From assembly GCA_945928575.1 (NCBI GenBank), contig CAMENP010000003.1, positions 1-64,000 on the forward strand: a DNA stretch of 64,000 nt, given 5' to 3'. The notes beneath the pieces are model-generated. The model was given only the letters and a program-made list of their open reading frames with translations, made no database searches and had not been told where the DNA came from. This stretch comes from an uncultured Butyrivibrio sp. (GTDB lineage Bacteria > Bacillota > Clostridia > Lachnospirales > Lachnospiraceae). Position numbers and translations under genes: made by a program. Below are positions 52,918 to 61,977 of this stretch, in pieces; position 1 is the first letter of the stretch; each line of letters opens with the position of its first letter.

Positions 52918-54129
52918 ATGGAAATTTACGAAAATTTGCGGGATCTGGCAATTATTATTGCCGTAGCGGAAGTGTTCGGACTTATTGCACGTAAGATCAA
53001 GCTTCCGCAGGTTGTCGGACAGATAATAGCGGGACTTCTCATCGGACCGTGTGTTTTAGGATGGGCAAGTAATACCGAATACATTAAGATTTTTGCGGAA
53101 GTCGGCGTTGTGCTTATTATGTTTTCGGCAGGACTCGGCACGAATCTTAAGACACTTATCAAGACCGGTCCGGTAGCGCTCCTTATGGCTACAATGGGCG
53201 TGCTCGTGCCGATGGTGCTTGGTACACTTATCACAATGGTATTCTACGGATTTGATCCGATCGGAAGCCAGGGATTCTATAAGGCACTTTTTATCGGTGT
53301 AATTATGACTGCAACATCTGTAGGAATTACGGTTCAGACACTTAAGGAGCTCGGAAAGATCAAGACGGAGCTCGGAACAACGATAGTCAGCGCAGCTATT
53401 ATAGATGATGTACTTGGAATTATAGTACTTACTGTTGTAATCGGTGTAGCCAAAGGTACAGGAACAGGTGTTGGTGAAATCCTTCTTAAGACACTTCTGT
53501 TCTTCGTGGCAGCAGCGGTTGTGGGATTCGGACTTTATAAGCTGTTCTCATTTCTCGATAAGAGATATCCGCATATGAGACGTATAACGATATTCAGTAT
53601 TGCTCTTTGTTTTGCACTTGCGTATGTTGCGGAAAAATATTTCGGAATAGCAGATATTACAGGTGCATATGTTGCAGGTGTAATTCTTTGCAATATTAAC
53701 GATTCCAATTATGTCGACAGAAGAGTCAACATCAGTTCATATATGTTTTTCGGACCGATTTTCTTCGCAAGCATAGGACTTAAGACTGACGTGTCAGGAA
53801 TGACATGGGGTCTTTTAGCCTTCTCGGTAGCTTTTGTGGTAGTTGCACTTGTGGGCAAGATCATAGGATGCGGATTTGCAGCCAAAGTTACCAAGCATAC
53901 ATGGAAAGAATCACTTATATGCGGAATAGGAATGATGACGAGAGGTGAGGTTGCGCTTATCGTATCGCAGAAGGGTCTGGATGCCGGACTTATTACGGCA
54001 GAAGATTTCACACCTGTAATTCTTCTTATAATTACGTCATCGGTTATAGTTCCTATCCTTCTGAAGGTTCTTTTTAAGAACAAAAAAGGGCTTTCGGAAG
54101 CAAAGATGGCTGAAATAACAAATAATTAA
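52918..54129 (+). CDS. Cation:proton antiporter (CPA2 family)
   Basis: This 403-residue membrane protein has about 12 TM helices, beginning with LIARKIKLPQVVGQIIAGLLIGPCVLG, the hallmark first helices of KefB/NapA-like CPA2 transporters. It contains the ion-binding Asp pair region IIDDVLGI, then TGAYVAGVILCN and a MTRGEVALIVS motif. There is no RCK/TrkA-N regulatory domain. It exchanges Na+ or K+ for H+ for pH or ion balance. It is likely monocistronic. Confidence 0.9.
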   Translation: MEIYENLRDLAIIIAVAEVFGLIARKIKLPQVVGQIIAGLLIGPCVLGWASNTEYIKIFAEVGVVLIMFSAGLGTNLKTLIKTGPVALLMATMGVLVPMVLGTLITMVFYGFDPIGSQGFYKALFIGVIMTATSVGITVQTLKELGKIKTELGTTIVSAAIIDDVLGIIVLTVVIGVAKGTGTGVGEILLKTLLFFVAAAVVGFGLYKLFSFLDKRYPHMRRITIFSIALCFALAYVAEKYFGIADITGAYVAGVILCNINDSNYVDRRVNISSYMFFGPIFFASIGLKTDVSGMTWGLLAFSVAFVVVALVGKIIGCGFAAKVTKHTWKESLICGIGMMTRGEVALIVSQKGLDAGLITAEDFTPVILLIITSSVIVPILLKVLFKNKKGLSEAKMAEITNN

Positions 54130-54157
54130 TTGACAACTGTTTTCAATGTGCTACAAT
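54130..54157 (+). promoter_or_regulatory. Promoter of ilvNC
   Basis: TTGACA (54130-54135), 16 nt and TACAAT (54152-54157) precede ilvN by 43 nt. The leader is too short for a T-box. Confidence 0.65.
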
Positions 54158-54200
54158 AATTCCTAAGGGATTGGTAAAATACGAATTTTGAAGGTGTAAT

Positions 54201-54692
54201 ATGAGAAAGATGGTTTTATCACTGCTTGTACATAACAGGGCAGGAGTTACCAGCCGGATTGCAGGGCTGTTCAGCAGACGCGGCTATAATATGGACAGTA
54301 TTACAGGAGGCGTTACGGAAGACCCGGATATCACCAGAGTGACAGTTGTGGTTCACGGAGAGGAAGCGGTACTTGAACAGGTTACCAAACAGCTTTCCAA
54401 GCTTGAGGACGTTATAGAGATAGAAGAACTTGAGCCGGGAACATCGGTGTGCCGTGAGCTTATTCTTGTAAGAGTGGCGGTCAATGAAATCCAGAGACCG
54501 GAAGTGGTATCGGTAGCAGACATATTCAGGGCGAATGTTGTTGACGTTGCCAAGAATTCGCTTATGATCGAACTTACAGGAGATAAGTCCAAGCTTGATG
54601 CATTCCTTGAATTACTTACGGGATATGAGATTCTCGGAATAGCCAGAACAGGACTTACGGGATTGTGCAGAGGAAGCGCGGTAAAGAGATAA
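54201..54692 (+). CDS. ilvN: Acetolactate synthase small (regulatory) subunit
   Basis: This 163-residue protein has an N-terminal ACT domain (SLLVHNRAGVTSRIAGLFSRRGYNMDSITGG) and a C-terminal AHAS-type domain (ADIFRANVVDVAKNSLMIELTGDKSKLDAFLELL). It binds the catalytic IlvB subunit and gives valine feedback. No ilvB is found next to it in the window. It has its own promoter, with AAGGTG before the ATG, and leads into ilvC. Confidence 0.94.
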   Translation: MRKMVLSLLVHNRAGVTSRIAGLFSRRGYNMDSITGGVTEDPDITRVTVVVHGEEAVLEQVTKQLSKLEDVIEIEELEPGTSVCRELILVRVAVNEIQRPEVVSVADIFRANVVDVAKNSLMIELTGDKSKLDAFLELLTGYEILGIARTGLTGLCRGSAVKR

Positions 54693-55772
<1,080 letters not shown>

Positions 55773-55785
55773 TCATGATTTTATT

Positions 55786-55811
55786 ACCCCGGCTTTGTGC
55801 CGGGGTTTTTT
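55786..55811 (+). terminator. Terminator after ilvC
   Basis: ACCCCGGC/GCCGGGGT with a 5-nt loop is followed by TTTTT. Confidence 0.9.
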
Positions 55812-55844
55812 AGTTAAACGTGAAATATCATACAGGAGATATTT

Positions 55845-56333
55845 ATGATTGACGAGTTAATTATAAAGACGACAGAATTTTTTGGCGGTGATGCCAGACG
55901 AATACAGCATTTTATGAAAGTATATGCTTATGCGGCACTTATCGGGCGAATGGAGGGACTTGATGGGGATACAATGCGTGTCCTTGAAGCGGCGGCGGTT
56001 GTTCATGATACCGGAATTAAGAAAGCTGAGGAACTGTTTGGATATAATAACGGCAGGCTGCAGGAGCAATACGGACCGGAATCTGCCGATGCTCTGTTGA
56101 AAGAATGCGGATACGGCCAGGAAGACAGAAAGAGAGCATGTTACCTTGTGGCACATCATCATACATATACCGGAATGGATGGCGTGGATTACCGGATACT
56201 TGTCGAAGCGGATTTCCTCGTTAATATGTATGAAGATGGTGCGGATATTAATACGGTACGGACCGCTTACGATAAGATTTTTACAACAGAGAGCGGTAAA
56301 ATGATATGCCGTACCATGTATGGATTAAATTAG
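55845..56333 (+). CDS. HD-domain protein
   Basis: This 162-residue protein has RRIQHFMKVYAYAALIG, VVHDTGIKKAEEL (HD) and ACYLVAHHHTYTGMDGVDYRILVEADFLVNM, giving the His/Asp metal set of an HD phosphohydrolase. It lacks a GYP motif, so it is not a c-di-GMP phosphodiesterase of the HD-GYP type. Substrate unknown. AGGAGA precedes the ATG. It converges with the LysR gene and overlaps it by 9 bp. Confidence 0.85.
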   Translation: MIDELIIKTTEFFGGDARRIQHFMKVYAYAALIGRMEGLDGDTMRVLEAAAVVHDTGIKKAEELFGYNNGRLQEQYGPESADALLKECGYGQEDRKRACYLVAHHHTYTGMDGVDYRILVEADFLVNMYEDGADINTVRTAYDKIFTTESGKMICRTMYGLN

Positions 56334-57230
56334 GATATTAAGTTCCGGGTTGGCGCGGTTGCTGCTTATGAAGTCAAGAAAATCCCTGACCGGTACAGAG
56401 ACGGGAGCCCCTTTGCAGACAGCGAGGCAGACCTCGCGACGTGGAAGTTTTAATAATCCTTTCTTATATTCGATCAAAGAGCCGGACGCGAGTTCATCAC
56501 GTACAAATTCTTTAATAATACATCCTATGCCTATTCCGGCTTTGGCAAAATCAATCAAAAGATTCATGTTATCGACTTCAAGTATATTTTTGCCTGCAAG
56601 AAATTCTGCCGGTATGTGACTGTCTACGAATTGTCTTGTTGCATTCATACGGTTTAATAAAATAAGATTGGCAAGAGAGTTGTGGGAACCAAGGTTATCT
56701 ATGTATCCCGGAGATGCCGCAAAAATATCATGAATATTACCAAGTGTATGGCATGTGAAGTCGGATAGACCCGGTGTTCCCGCAATTAATCCTATATCAA
56801 TGGCACCGTCCCGCAGCATATTTATTGTGTCATTGCTTGACTGACATTCAATTGATATATTAATCTGAGGGTGCGATATTGTGTATCTTCCCAGGTATGG
56901 AAGCAATATATATTTACATAATGTGGTGCTGGCACCGATGCGGATATGACCGGTCTGCGGACTGTTGTGCGAGGTGACTCCGTTTTCGCCTGCTTCGATA
57001 TATTCAAATGCGTTTTTAATATTCTCATATAAAATATATCCGCTTTCCGTAAGCTGGATTCCTCTTGATGAACGAATGAAAAGAGTTGTTCCGAGGTTAG
57101 TTTCAAGCTTATGGATTGCCTTGCTGACAGCCGGCTGGCTTATATATAATTGCCTGGAAGCTTCAAGTATGCTTCCGGCACGTACAACTGCAAGAAAAGC
57201 CGTATATAACGGCAGATTATCATTATTCAT
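56325..57230 (-). CDS. LysR-family transcriptional regulator of leuCD
   Basis: This 301-residue protein has an N-terminal winged HTH (about residues 5-65: FLAVVRAGSILEASRQLYISQPAVSKAIHKLETNLG) and a LysR substrate-binding domain (about 90-295). I set the start at 57230, which has GGAG 5 nt upstream; the open frame extends further but overlaps the promoter region. It is divergent from leuCD, with a symmetric T-N11-A type site between them, so it probably controls leucine synthesis. Its effector is unknown. Confidence 0.92.
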   Translation of the reverse strand: MNNDNLPLYTAFLAVVRAGSILEASRQLYISQPAVSKAIHKLETNLGTTLFIRSSRGIQLTESGYILYENIKNAFEYIEAGENGVTSHNSPQTGHIRIGASTTLCKYILLPYLGRYTISHPQINISIECQSSNDTINMLRDGAIDIGLIAGTPGLSDFTCHTLGNIHDIFAASPGYIDNLGSHNSLANLILLNRMNATRQFVDSHIPAEFLAGKNILEVDNMNLLIDFAKAGIGIGCIIKEFVRDELASGSLIEYKKGLLKLPRREVCLAVCKGAPVSVPVRDFLDFISSNRANPELNILI

Positions 57231-57243
57231 GGCCGCTCCTATA

Positions 57244-57260
57244 TATAACTTAAAGTTATA
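57244..57260. promoter_or_regulatory. LysR-type operator between the regulator and leuC
   Basis: TATAACTTAAAGTTATA is an 8-bp inverted repeat with one central base, matching the LysR T-N11-A rule. It overlaps the LysR gene's translation leader, 14 nt from its start, and lies about 45 bp upstream of a TGGTAAAAT -10 for leuC (57302-57310). This is a normal activator position for leuC and would repress the regulator's own gene. Confidence 0.65.
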
Positions 57261-57342
57261 ATAAATATGTTTAATATGTATTTCAATTATATCGCTAAAT
57301 ATGGTAAAATTCAATAAATAATATTTTAGGAGAAATTATACT

Positions 57343-58605
57343 ATGGGAATGACAATGACTCAGAAAATTCTGGCTGCTCATGCAGGTCTTGATTCAGTAG
57401 AAGCGGGACAGCTCATAGAAGCCAGACTTGATCTTGTACTTGGCAACGATATTACATCACCGGTTGCTATTCACGAGATGGATAAGATGAAAGTCGAAGG
57501 CGTTTTCGACAAAGACAAAATAGCACTTGTGCCGGATCATTTTGTACCAAATAAGGACATTAAATCGGCAGAACATTGCAAATGTGTAAGAGAGTTTGCC
57601 AAGAGAAATAAGATTACCAATTATTTTGAAGTTGGACAGATGGGAATAGAGCATGCTCTTCTCCCTGAAAAAGGACTTACGGTTGCAGGCGATGTAGTAA
57701 TAGGTGCGGATTCACACACATGTACATACGGTGCACTCGGAGCGTTCTCAACAGGTGTTGGTTCAACGGACATGGCAGCAGGAATGGCAACGGGACTTGC
57801 CTGGTTTAAAGTTCCTTCGGCAATTAAGTTCGTACTTACCGGTAAGCCGGCCAAGTGGATCAGCGGTAAAGATATTATATTACATATCATCGGAATGATA
57901 GGTGTTGATGGTGCTCTTTACAAATCAATGGAATTTGTGGGTGACGGAATACAGTATCTTAGCATGGATGACAGATTCACAATAGCCAATATGGCCATTG
58001 AAGCCGGCGGAAAGAATGGTATTTTCCCGGTTGATGATCTTGCGGTTGCGTATATGAAGGAGCATTCCGTTAAAGAGTATAAGATATACGAAGCTGATGA
58101 GGATGCTGTTTATGATGAGGAATACGTTATCGAGCTTGATAAATTAAAGCCTACCGTAGCATTCCCGCACCTTCCGGAGAATACACATACGATTGATGAA
58201 GTCGGTGATATCGCAATAGACCAGGTTGTTATCGGATCCTGCACTAACGGACGTCTTGATGATTTACGTATTGCTGCGAAGATTCTTGACGGCCATAAAG
58301 TTAAAGAAGGAATCAGAACAATAATAATTCCTGCAACCCAGAAAATCTATCTTCAGGCAATGGAAGAGGGACTTTTAAAGATATTTATCGAGGCAGGTGC
58401 AGTGGTAAGTACACCTACATGCGGACCTTGCCTTGGAGGATACATGGGAATTCTGGCTGAAGGCGAAAGATGCGTGTCAACAACCAACCGTAACTTTGTA
58501 GGAAGAATGGGACATGTTAATTCAGAGGTATATCTTGCAAGTCCTGCAGTGGCAGCAGCAAGTGCAATAACAGGTAAAATCAGTTCACCTGAGGAGGTAA
58601 TGTAA
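57343..58605 (+). CDS. leuC: 3-isopropylmalate dehydratase large subunit
   Basis: This 420-residue aconitase-family protein has [14 protein letters not shown] at its N-terminus, the [4Fe-4S] cysteine in [13 protein letters not shown] and the TCGPC pair in [14 protein letters not shown]. It is the short archaeal-type LeuC common in Clostridia. With LeuD it isomerises 2- to 3-isopropylmalate for leucine. AGGAG lies upstream, and its stop overlaps the leuD start (ATGA-type). LysR regulation is likely. Confidence 0.95.
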   Translation: MGMTMTQKILAAHAGLDSVEAGQLIEARLDLVLGNDITSPVAIHEMDKMKVEGVFDKDKIALVPDHFVPNKDIKSAEHCKCVREFAKRNKITNYFEVGQMGIEHALLPEKGLTVAGDVVIGADSHTCTYGALGAFSTGVGSTDMAAGMATGLAWFKVPSAIKFVLTGKPAKWISGKDIILHIIGMIGVDGALYKSMEFVGDGIQYLSMDDRFTIANMAIEAGGKNGIFPVDDLAVAYMKEHSVKEYKIYEADEDAVYDEEYVIELDKLKPTVAFPHLPENTHTIDEVGDIAIDQVVIGSCTNGRLDDLRIAAKILDGHKVKEGIRTIIIPATQKIYLQAMEEGLLKIFIEAGAVVSTPTCGPCLGGYMGILAEGERCVSTTNRNFVGRMGHVNSEVYLASPAVAAASAITGKISSPEEVM

Positions 58606-59096
58606 TGAAAGCACATGGTAAAGTTTTCAGATATGGAGATAATGTTGATACGGATGTAATCATTCCTGCAAGATATCTTAATTCATCGGACCCGGCAGAA
58701 CTTGCCACACACTGTATGGAAGATATTGATAAGGACTTTGTGAAAAATGTAAAAAAGGGTGACATAATAGTAGCTGATAAGAACTTCGGCTGCGGTTCAT
58801 CCAGAGAGCATGCACCGATTGCCATTAAAGCAGCGGGCGTAAGCTGTGTAATAGCAGAGACTTTTGCACGTATTTTCTACAGAAACGCAATCAATATCGG
58901 ACTCCCGATCATCGAATGCCCGGAAGCTTCCAAAGGGATTGAGGCCGGAGATGAGATTGAGGTGGATTTTGACAGCGGTATGATATATAATCTCACCAAA
59001 AATACACAGTTCAAGGGACAGGCATTCCCTGAATTTATGCAGAAAATCATTGCAGCAGAAGGTCTTGTGAATTATATTAATAATAAGAGCAAATAA
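58605..59096 (+). CDS. leuD: 3-isopropylmalate dehydratase small subunit
   Basis: This 163-residue swivel domain has [30 protein letters not shown] (substrate-recognition loop) and [10 protein letters not shown]. It pairs with LeuC. GGAGG lies 9 nt before the ATG within the end of leuC, so expression is coupled. No leuB or leuA lies in this window. Confidence 0.95.
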   Translation: MKAHGKVFRYGDNVDTDVIIPARYLNSSDPAELATHCMEDIDKDFVKNVKKGDIIVADKNFGCGSSREHAPIAIKAAGVSCVIAETFARIFYRNAINIGLPIIECPEASKGIEAGDEIEVDFDSGMIYNLTKNTQFKGQAFPEFMQKIIAAEGLVNYINNKSK

Positions 59097-59125
59097 CAAA
59101 TCACAGGATATAGTGGGTGAATGAG

Positions 59126-59908
59126 ATGGTTGTTGGTATATGTCAGACAGATATTGTAATGGGTGACACGAGATACAACCTTATCGCGGCAGAGGATTAT
59201 ATTCATCAATGCAGCGATAAGGGTGTTGAGCTTGCCTTGTTTCCTGAGATGAGCATGACGGGATTCGGCCTGGAACCGGAGAGTGTTGCCGAGGAATATG
59301 GCAATAGTGTTACTGTGCATACAATGACACAATTTGCGATGCAATACGGCATATCGATTGGTTTTGGATATACGGCTTATTCGGACGGCAGATATACCAA
59401 CAGATATGTGGTGACGGACAAGAACGGCAGAATCATAAGTGATTATGCCAAGATACATCCGTTTTCATATGCGGGAGAGAATCTTAAATACTCTGCAGGT
59501 GATTCGGTAACCGGATTTGAATTTGGAGGAACCGTGATCAGCACATTCATATGTTATGATTTACGCTTCCCGGAGATATTTCAGGCAGTGTCGGATAAAG
59601 CAGAAGTAATCGTTGTTGCGGCTAACTGGCCTGCATCAAGGCGGGATGACTGGAAGCTGCTTTTAAGAGCAAGGGCGCTTGAGAACCAGTCATATGTCAT
59701 AGGAATCAACAGATACGGCCGGGACGGTGAATTGTATTATTCCGGAGATTCCATGGTTGTAAATCCCAAAGGCAATGTAACGGATATTCTGTCAGACAGG
59801 CCGGGAATTATAATAGAAGATATTGATATCGGCGCTGTGCGTGAATACAGAGCCGGATTTCCGGTAAAGAGTGACAGACGCCCGGATTTGTATCGTGACT
59901 TGTATTAA
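59126..59908 (+). CDS. Nitrilase-superfamily carbon-nitrogen hydrolase
   Basis: This 260-residue protein has the Glu-Lys-Cys triad: FPEMSMTGF (Glu), DYAKIHPF (Lys) and FICYDLRFPEI (Cys nucleophile), with VVAANWPASRRDDWKLLLRARALEN following. The RRxxxxxLLRARAxEN and NRYG segments match YafV/omega-amidase-like hydrolases. I prefer ATG 59126, with GTGGGTGA 5 nt upstream, over a GTG at 59117 in that site. It follows leuD by 29 nt and could be co-transcribed. Confidence 0.9.
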   Translation: MVVGICQTDIVMGDTRYNLIAAEDYIHQCSDKGVELALFPEMSMTGFGLEPESVAEEYGNSVTVHTMTQFAMQYGISIGFGYTAYSDGRYTNRYVVTDKNGRIISDYAKIHPFSYAGENLKYSAGDSVTGFEFGGTVISTFICYDLRFPEIFQAVSDKAEVIVVAANWPASRRDDWKLLLRARALENQSYVIGINRYGRDGELYYSGDSMVVNPKGNVTDILSDRPGIIIEDIDIGAVREYRAGFPVKSDRRPDLYRDLY

Positions 59909-59913
59909 AAGAA

Positions 59914-59960
59914 AAGGGAATGCGCGTTTTGATTATCAGAAACGGCATTCCCTTATTTTT
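59914..59960. terminator. Bidirectional terminator between the nitrilase and AP2 genes
   Basis: A long hairpin, AAGGGAATGC/GCATTCCCTT with an inner CGTTT/AAACG pair, has ATTTTT on the + side and TTTTCTTTT on the minus side. It contains the stop codon of the minus-strand AP2 gene (59936-59938). Confidence 0.88.
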
Positions 59961-60727
59961 GAAGAAATACGTATCGAGTTATATATCGAAGCATATGAAA
60001 TAGCGGATATATTTTCCGGGTAATTTTCCGGATAATTAATGGTACATCCTGCGGCGTGCAATATATCGGCTGCTTTATTATATGCTATTGCAGCTTCGAC
60101 GGCTGTCGGATATGTGCCGACGACATAATCACCGTTTATGTGGATTTTGACTTTATAATAATCGCGGCCGTTTTTGATGTAATGAAATACACCGTGATAC
60201 GGATTTATGATAATGATATTGCCATAACGGTAGTCGGTCCGGTCTCCGTTGGCGAATAAATAGTCGCGCCCGCATACGGAGTGTTCACGGATGCCGTAAC
60301 GCGAAAGAATATTGACCTGCATGCCGTAATCGGCGACGAACAGGTGGCCGCCGCGACGCATTATGGAGTGCGTTGTGTAATAGAACAGATCATCAACACT
60401 GAATTTCAGAAAATCTGTTTCTTCTATATAATATGTAAAATAATTCTTTGAAAGATAGACTGGCGTCTTGAAATAAATCTTATTATCCCTGTAATTTACA
60501 AGAACAACATATTTGCGGAAAGGAATATTAAAATTATGCAGTGAATAGTCATCAATATCGCATTCGGAATTCATGATCCGCCCGGCTTCAGTGTATACGG
60601 CACCGGCGGTGTTTATGTCGTCATAGCTTCCGAGACTGATATGCCTGCCGCCTATGGTAATACTTACACGGTAATATGTGGAACCGTCTTTGCGCTTCGT
60701 TGTATATACACCTGCGGGATTAGTCAT
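59936..60727 (-). CDS. AP2-HNH-like-AP2 DNA-binding protein
   Basis: This 263-residue protein has two AP2/ERF-like domains: residues about 5-50 (GVYTTKRKDGSTYYRVSITI, ISLGSYDD, AGAVYTEAGRIM) and about 178-222 (HGVFHYIKNGRDYYKVKIHI, GTYPTAVEAAIAYNKAADIL). Between them, about residues 80-176, is a region laid out like phage HNH homing endonucleases; its ANGDRTDYRYGNIIIIN aligns with the DHINGDPLDNRRSNLRI-type motif but lacks the catalytic DH pair. I infer a catalytically dead, domesticated endonuclease now acting as a DNA-binding regulator. AAGGAG precedes the start. Its promoter holds an operator-like inverted repeat. Confidence 0.75.
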   Translation of the reverse strand: MTNPAGVYTTKRKDGSTYYRVSITIGGRHISLGSYDDINTAGAVYTEAGRIMNSECDIDDYSLHNFNIPFRKYVVLVNYRDNKIYFKTPVYLSKNYFTYYIEETDFLKFSVDDLFYYTTHSIMRRGGHLFVADYGMQVNILSRYGIREHSVCGRDYLFANGDRTDYRYGNIIIINPYHGVFHYIKNGRDYYKVKIHINGDYVVGTYPTAVEAAIAYNKAADILHAAGCTINYPENYPENISAISYASIYNSIRISSKIRECRF

Positions 60728-60757
60728 ATAAATTCTCCTTTCCGATAAGATAGGATT

Positions 60758-60798
60758 ATTATAACCGAAAATGTAAGAAAGTTCAATCTCTTACATTT
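60758..60798 (-). promoter_or_regulatory. Promoter of the AP2 gene with an inverted repeat around its -35 box
   Basis: On the minus strand, TTGAAC (60781-60786), a 17-nt spacer and TATAAT (60758-60763) form a promoter. A perfect 10-bp inverted repeat, AAATGTAAGA/TCTTACATTT (60769-60778 with 60789-60798), has the -35 hexamer at its centre. This is a repressor-type operator position and suits autoregulation by a protein with two DNA-binding domains. Confidence 0.65.
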
Positions 60799-61141
60799 GA
60801 CACTTTAAACATCTGTAAAAAGCATACGAAAATGCTCCAAAATGGTGTCTGACCCCCACTTTTTAAACTTTTTTACACGTAAAAATGGGAATTGAATGAC
60901 AACATTAACTAAATAAGAATCATTCTCAAGACACTGAAAACAAAAGTAAATCGACAACTTGCACAAAAAATATGTTAAATTAAGCTGAATTGTATGCGGT
61001 TTTGAAAAACAAAATTTTACGAAAACGGTATCCGGGCAAAAAGTAACAAAAAACGGTGGTTTGGTTGACAGCAAATTGAAAGCTGGAAGATAATGGCAAC
61101 ATGCTTTTGAAAGCAAACAAAAATTTTAAAGCGAGGTAAAT
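60799..61141. other. AT-rich intergenic region before the SleB-like gene
   Basis: No gene is seen. It holds a REP-like near-palindrome, GGTGTCTGACCCCC (60843-60856), a promoter for the downstream gene (TTGACA 61065-61070, 18 nt, GATAAT 61089-61094), and otherwise A-rich sequence. It does not match the riboswitch cores I know, including that of the c-di-AMP riboswitch often found before wall hydrolases. Confidence 0.5.
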
Positions 61142-61831
61142 ATGTCCGGTATGAATTCAAAACTGTCAGCAGTAATTGCTGCGGTAATGGTTTTTGCTGG
61201 TGTGACAACGGAAGGTTTTACCGAAGCGGCCGACAATAATACGGAACCGCAGGTTGTCGCAGAGGCGGAAATTGATGATATAAGCGAACCGGTTGAAGAG
61301 GTTGTCGAGGTACGGGATGAATACATATTCCGAGTAATGTCTGCATCACCTGCGATTGAAGAGACGACAACGGCCGATAATACACAGGAAGAAACGCAGA
61401 CCACAGAGGCCGAGACGGAAACAGAGACAGAGACGGTACAGGCAATGGTTGTGCCTTGTACGGATAATGATTATAATAATTTTCTCAGAATAGTTGAGGC
61501 AGAAGCTACCGGCGGAGATATAAAATCCAAAATACTTGTAGCAGATGTGATCATCAACAGAGTAAGGAGAAGCGATTTCCCGAATACAATAACTGATGTG
61601 ATCTTTCAGGGGAACGGGCAGCAGTTCCAGCCGGTTATGGACGGCAGGTTCTACACTGTAAATGTTACAGGCACGACGGTTGAGGCTGTTGACAGGGCTC
61701 TTTACGGAGAAGACTATTCACAGGGAGCCACTTTTTTTGCGGCCAAGTCGAGTGCCGGTGCCGGAAGCTGGCATGCAAGGGCATTAACAAGGCTTTTTGA
61801 ATACGGCGGTCATGTATATTTCATCAATTAA
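61142..61831 (+). CDS. Secreted SleB-type cell wall hydrolase
   Basis: This 229-residue protein has an N-terminal signal-like helix (residues 5-24), a Glu/Thr-rich acidic linker (about 30-105; TEAETETETETV) and a C-terminal Hydrolase_2 domain (about 112-229) like the SleB/CwlJ spore-cortex and wall hydrolases: DNDYNNFLRIVEAEATGG with the catalytic-type Glu, ILVADVIINRVRRSDFPNTI and FQPVMDGRFY. In Lachnospiraceae this family serves vegetative wall turnover as well as spores. AGCGAGG precedes the ATG. Confidence 0.88.
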   Translation: MSGMNSKLSAVIAAVMVFAGVTTEGFTEAADNNTEPQVVAEAEIDDISEPVEEVVEVRDEYIFRVMSASPAIEETTTADNTQEETQTTEAETETETETVQAMVVPCTDNDYNNFLRIVEAEATGGDIKSKILVADVIINRVRRSDFPNTITDVIFQGNGQQFQPVMDGRFYTVNVTGTTVEAVDRALYGEDYSQGATFFAAKSSAGAGSWHARALTRLFEYGGHVYFIN

Positions 61832-61834
61832 GAT

Positions 61835-61886
61835 AAAACTCCTGTATTCCTTAAAATATTTTTGAGGAGAATATGGGAGTTTTTTG
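61835..61886 (+). terminator. Terminator after the SleB-like gene
   Basis: The stem starts AAAACTCC and continues as CTCCTGTATTC/GAATATGGGAG (with two G-U pairs), then GGAGTTTTTT. It is a long hairpin with a clear T run. Confidence 0.75.
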
Positions 61887-61977
61887 ATTATTTATGTGTA
61901 TGATGCTTGTATTTTGATATTGAATTATGGTAATATAGAGGCAATTAAGAATTTGATGAAAAAGGTGGTACTCACAG

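Noticed and set aside
54130..54200. T-box or attenuator before ilvN
   Set aside because: The promoter is only about 43 nt from the start codon, which leaves no room for such a leader.
60799..61141. c-di-AMP (ydaO) or other riboswitch before the SleB-like gene
   Set aside because: The position would fit, but I find none of the conserved core sequences.
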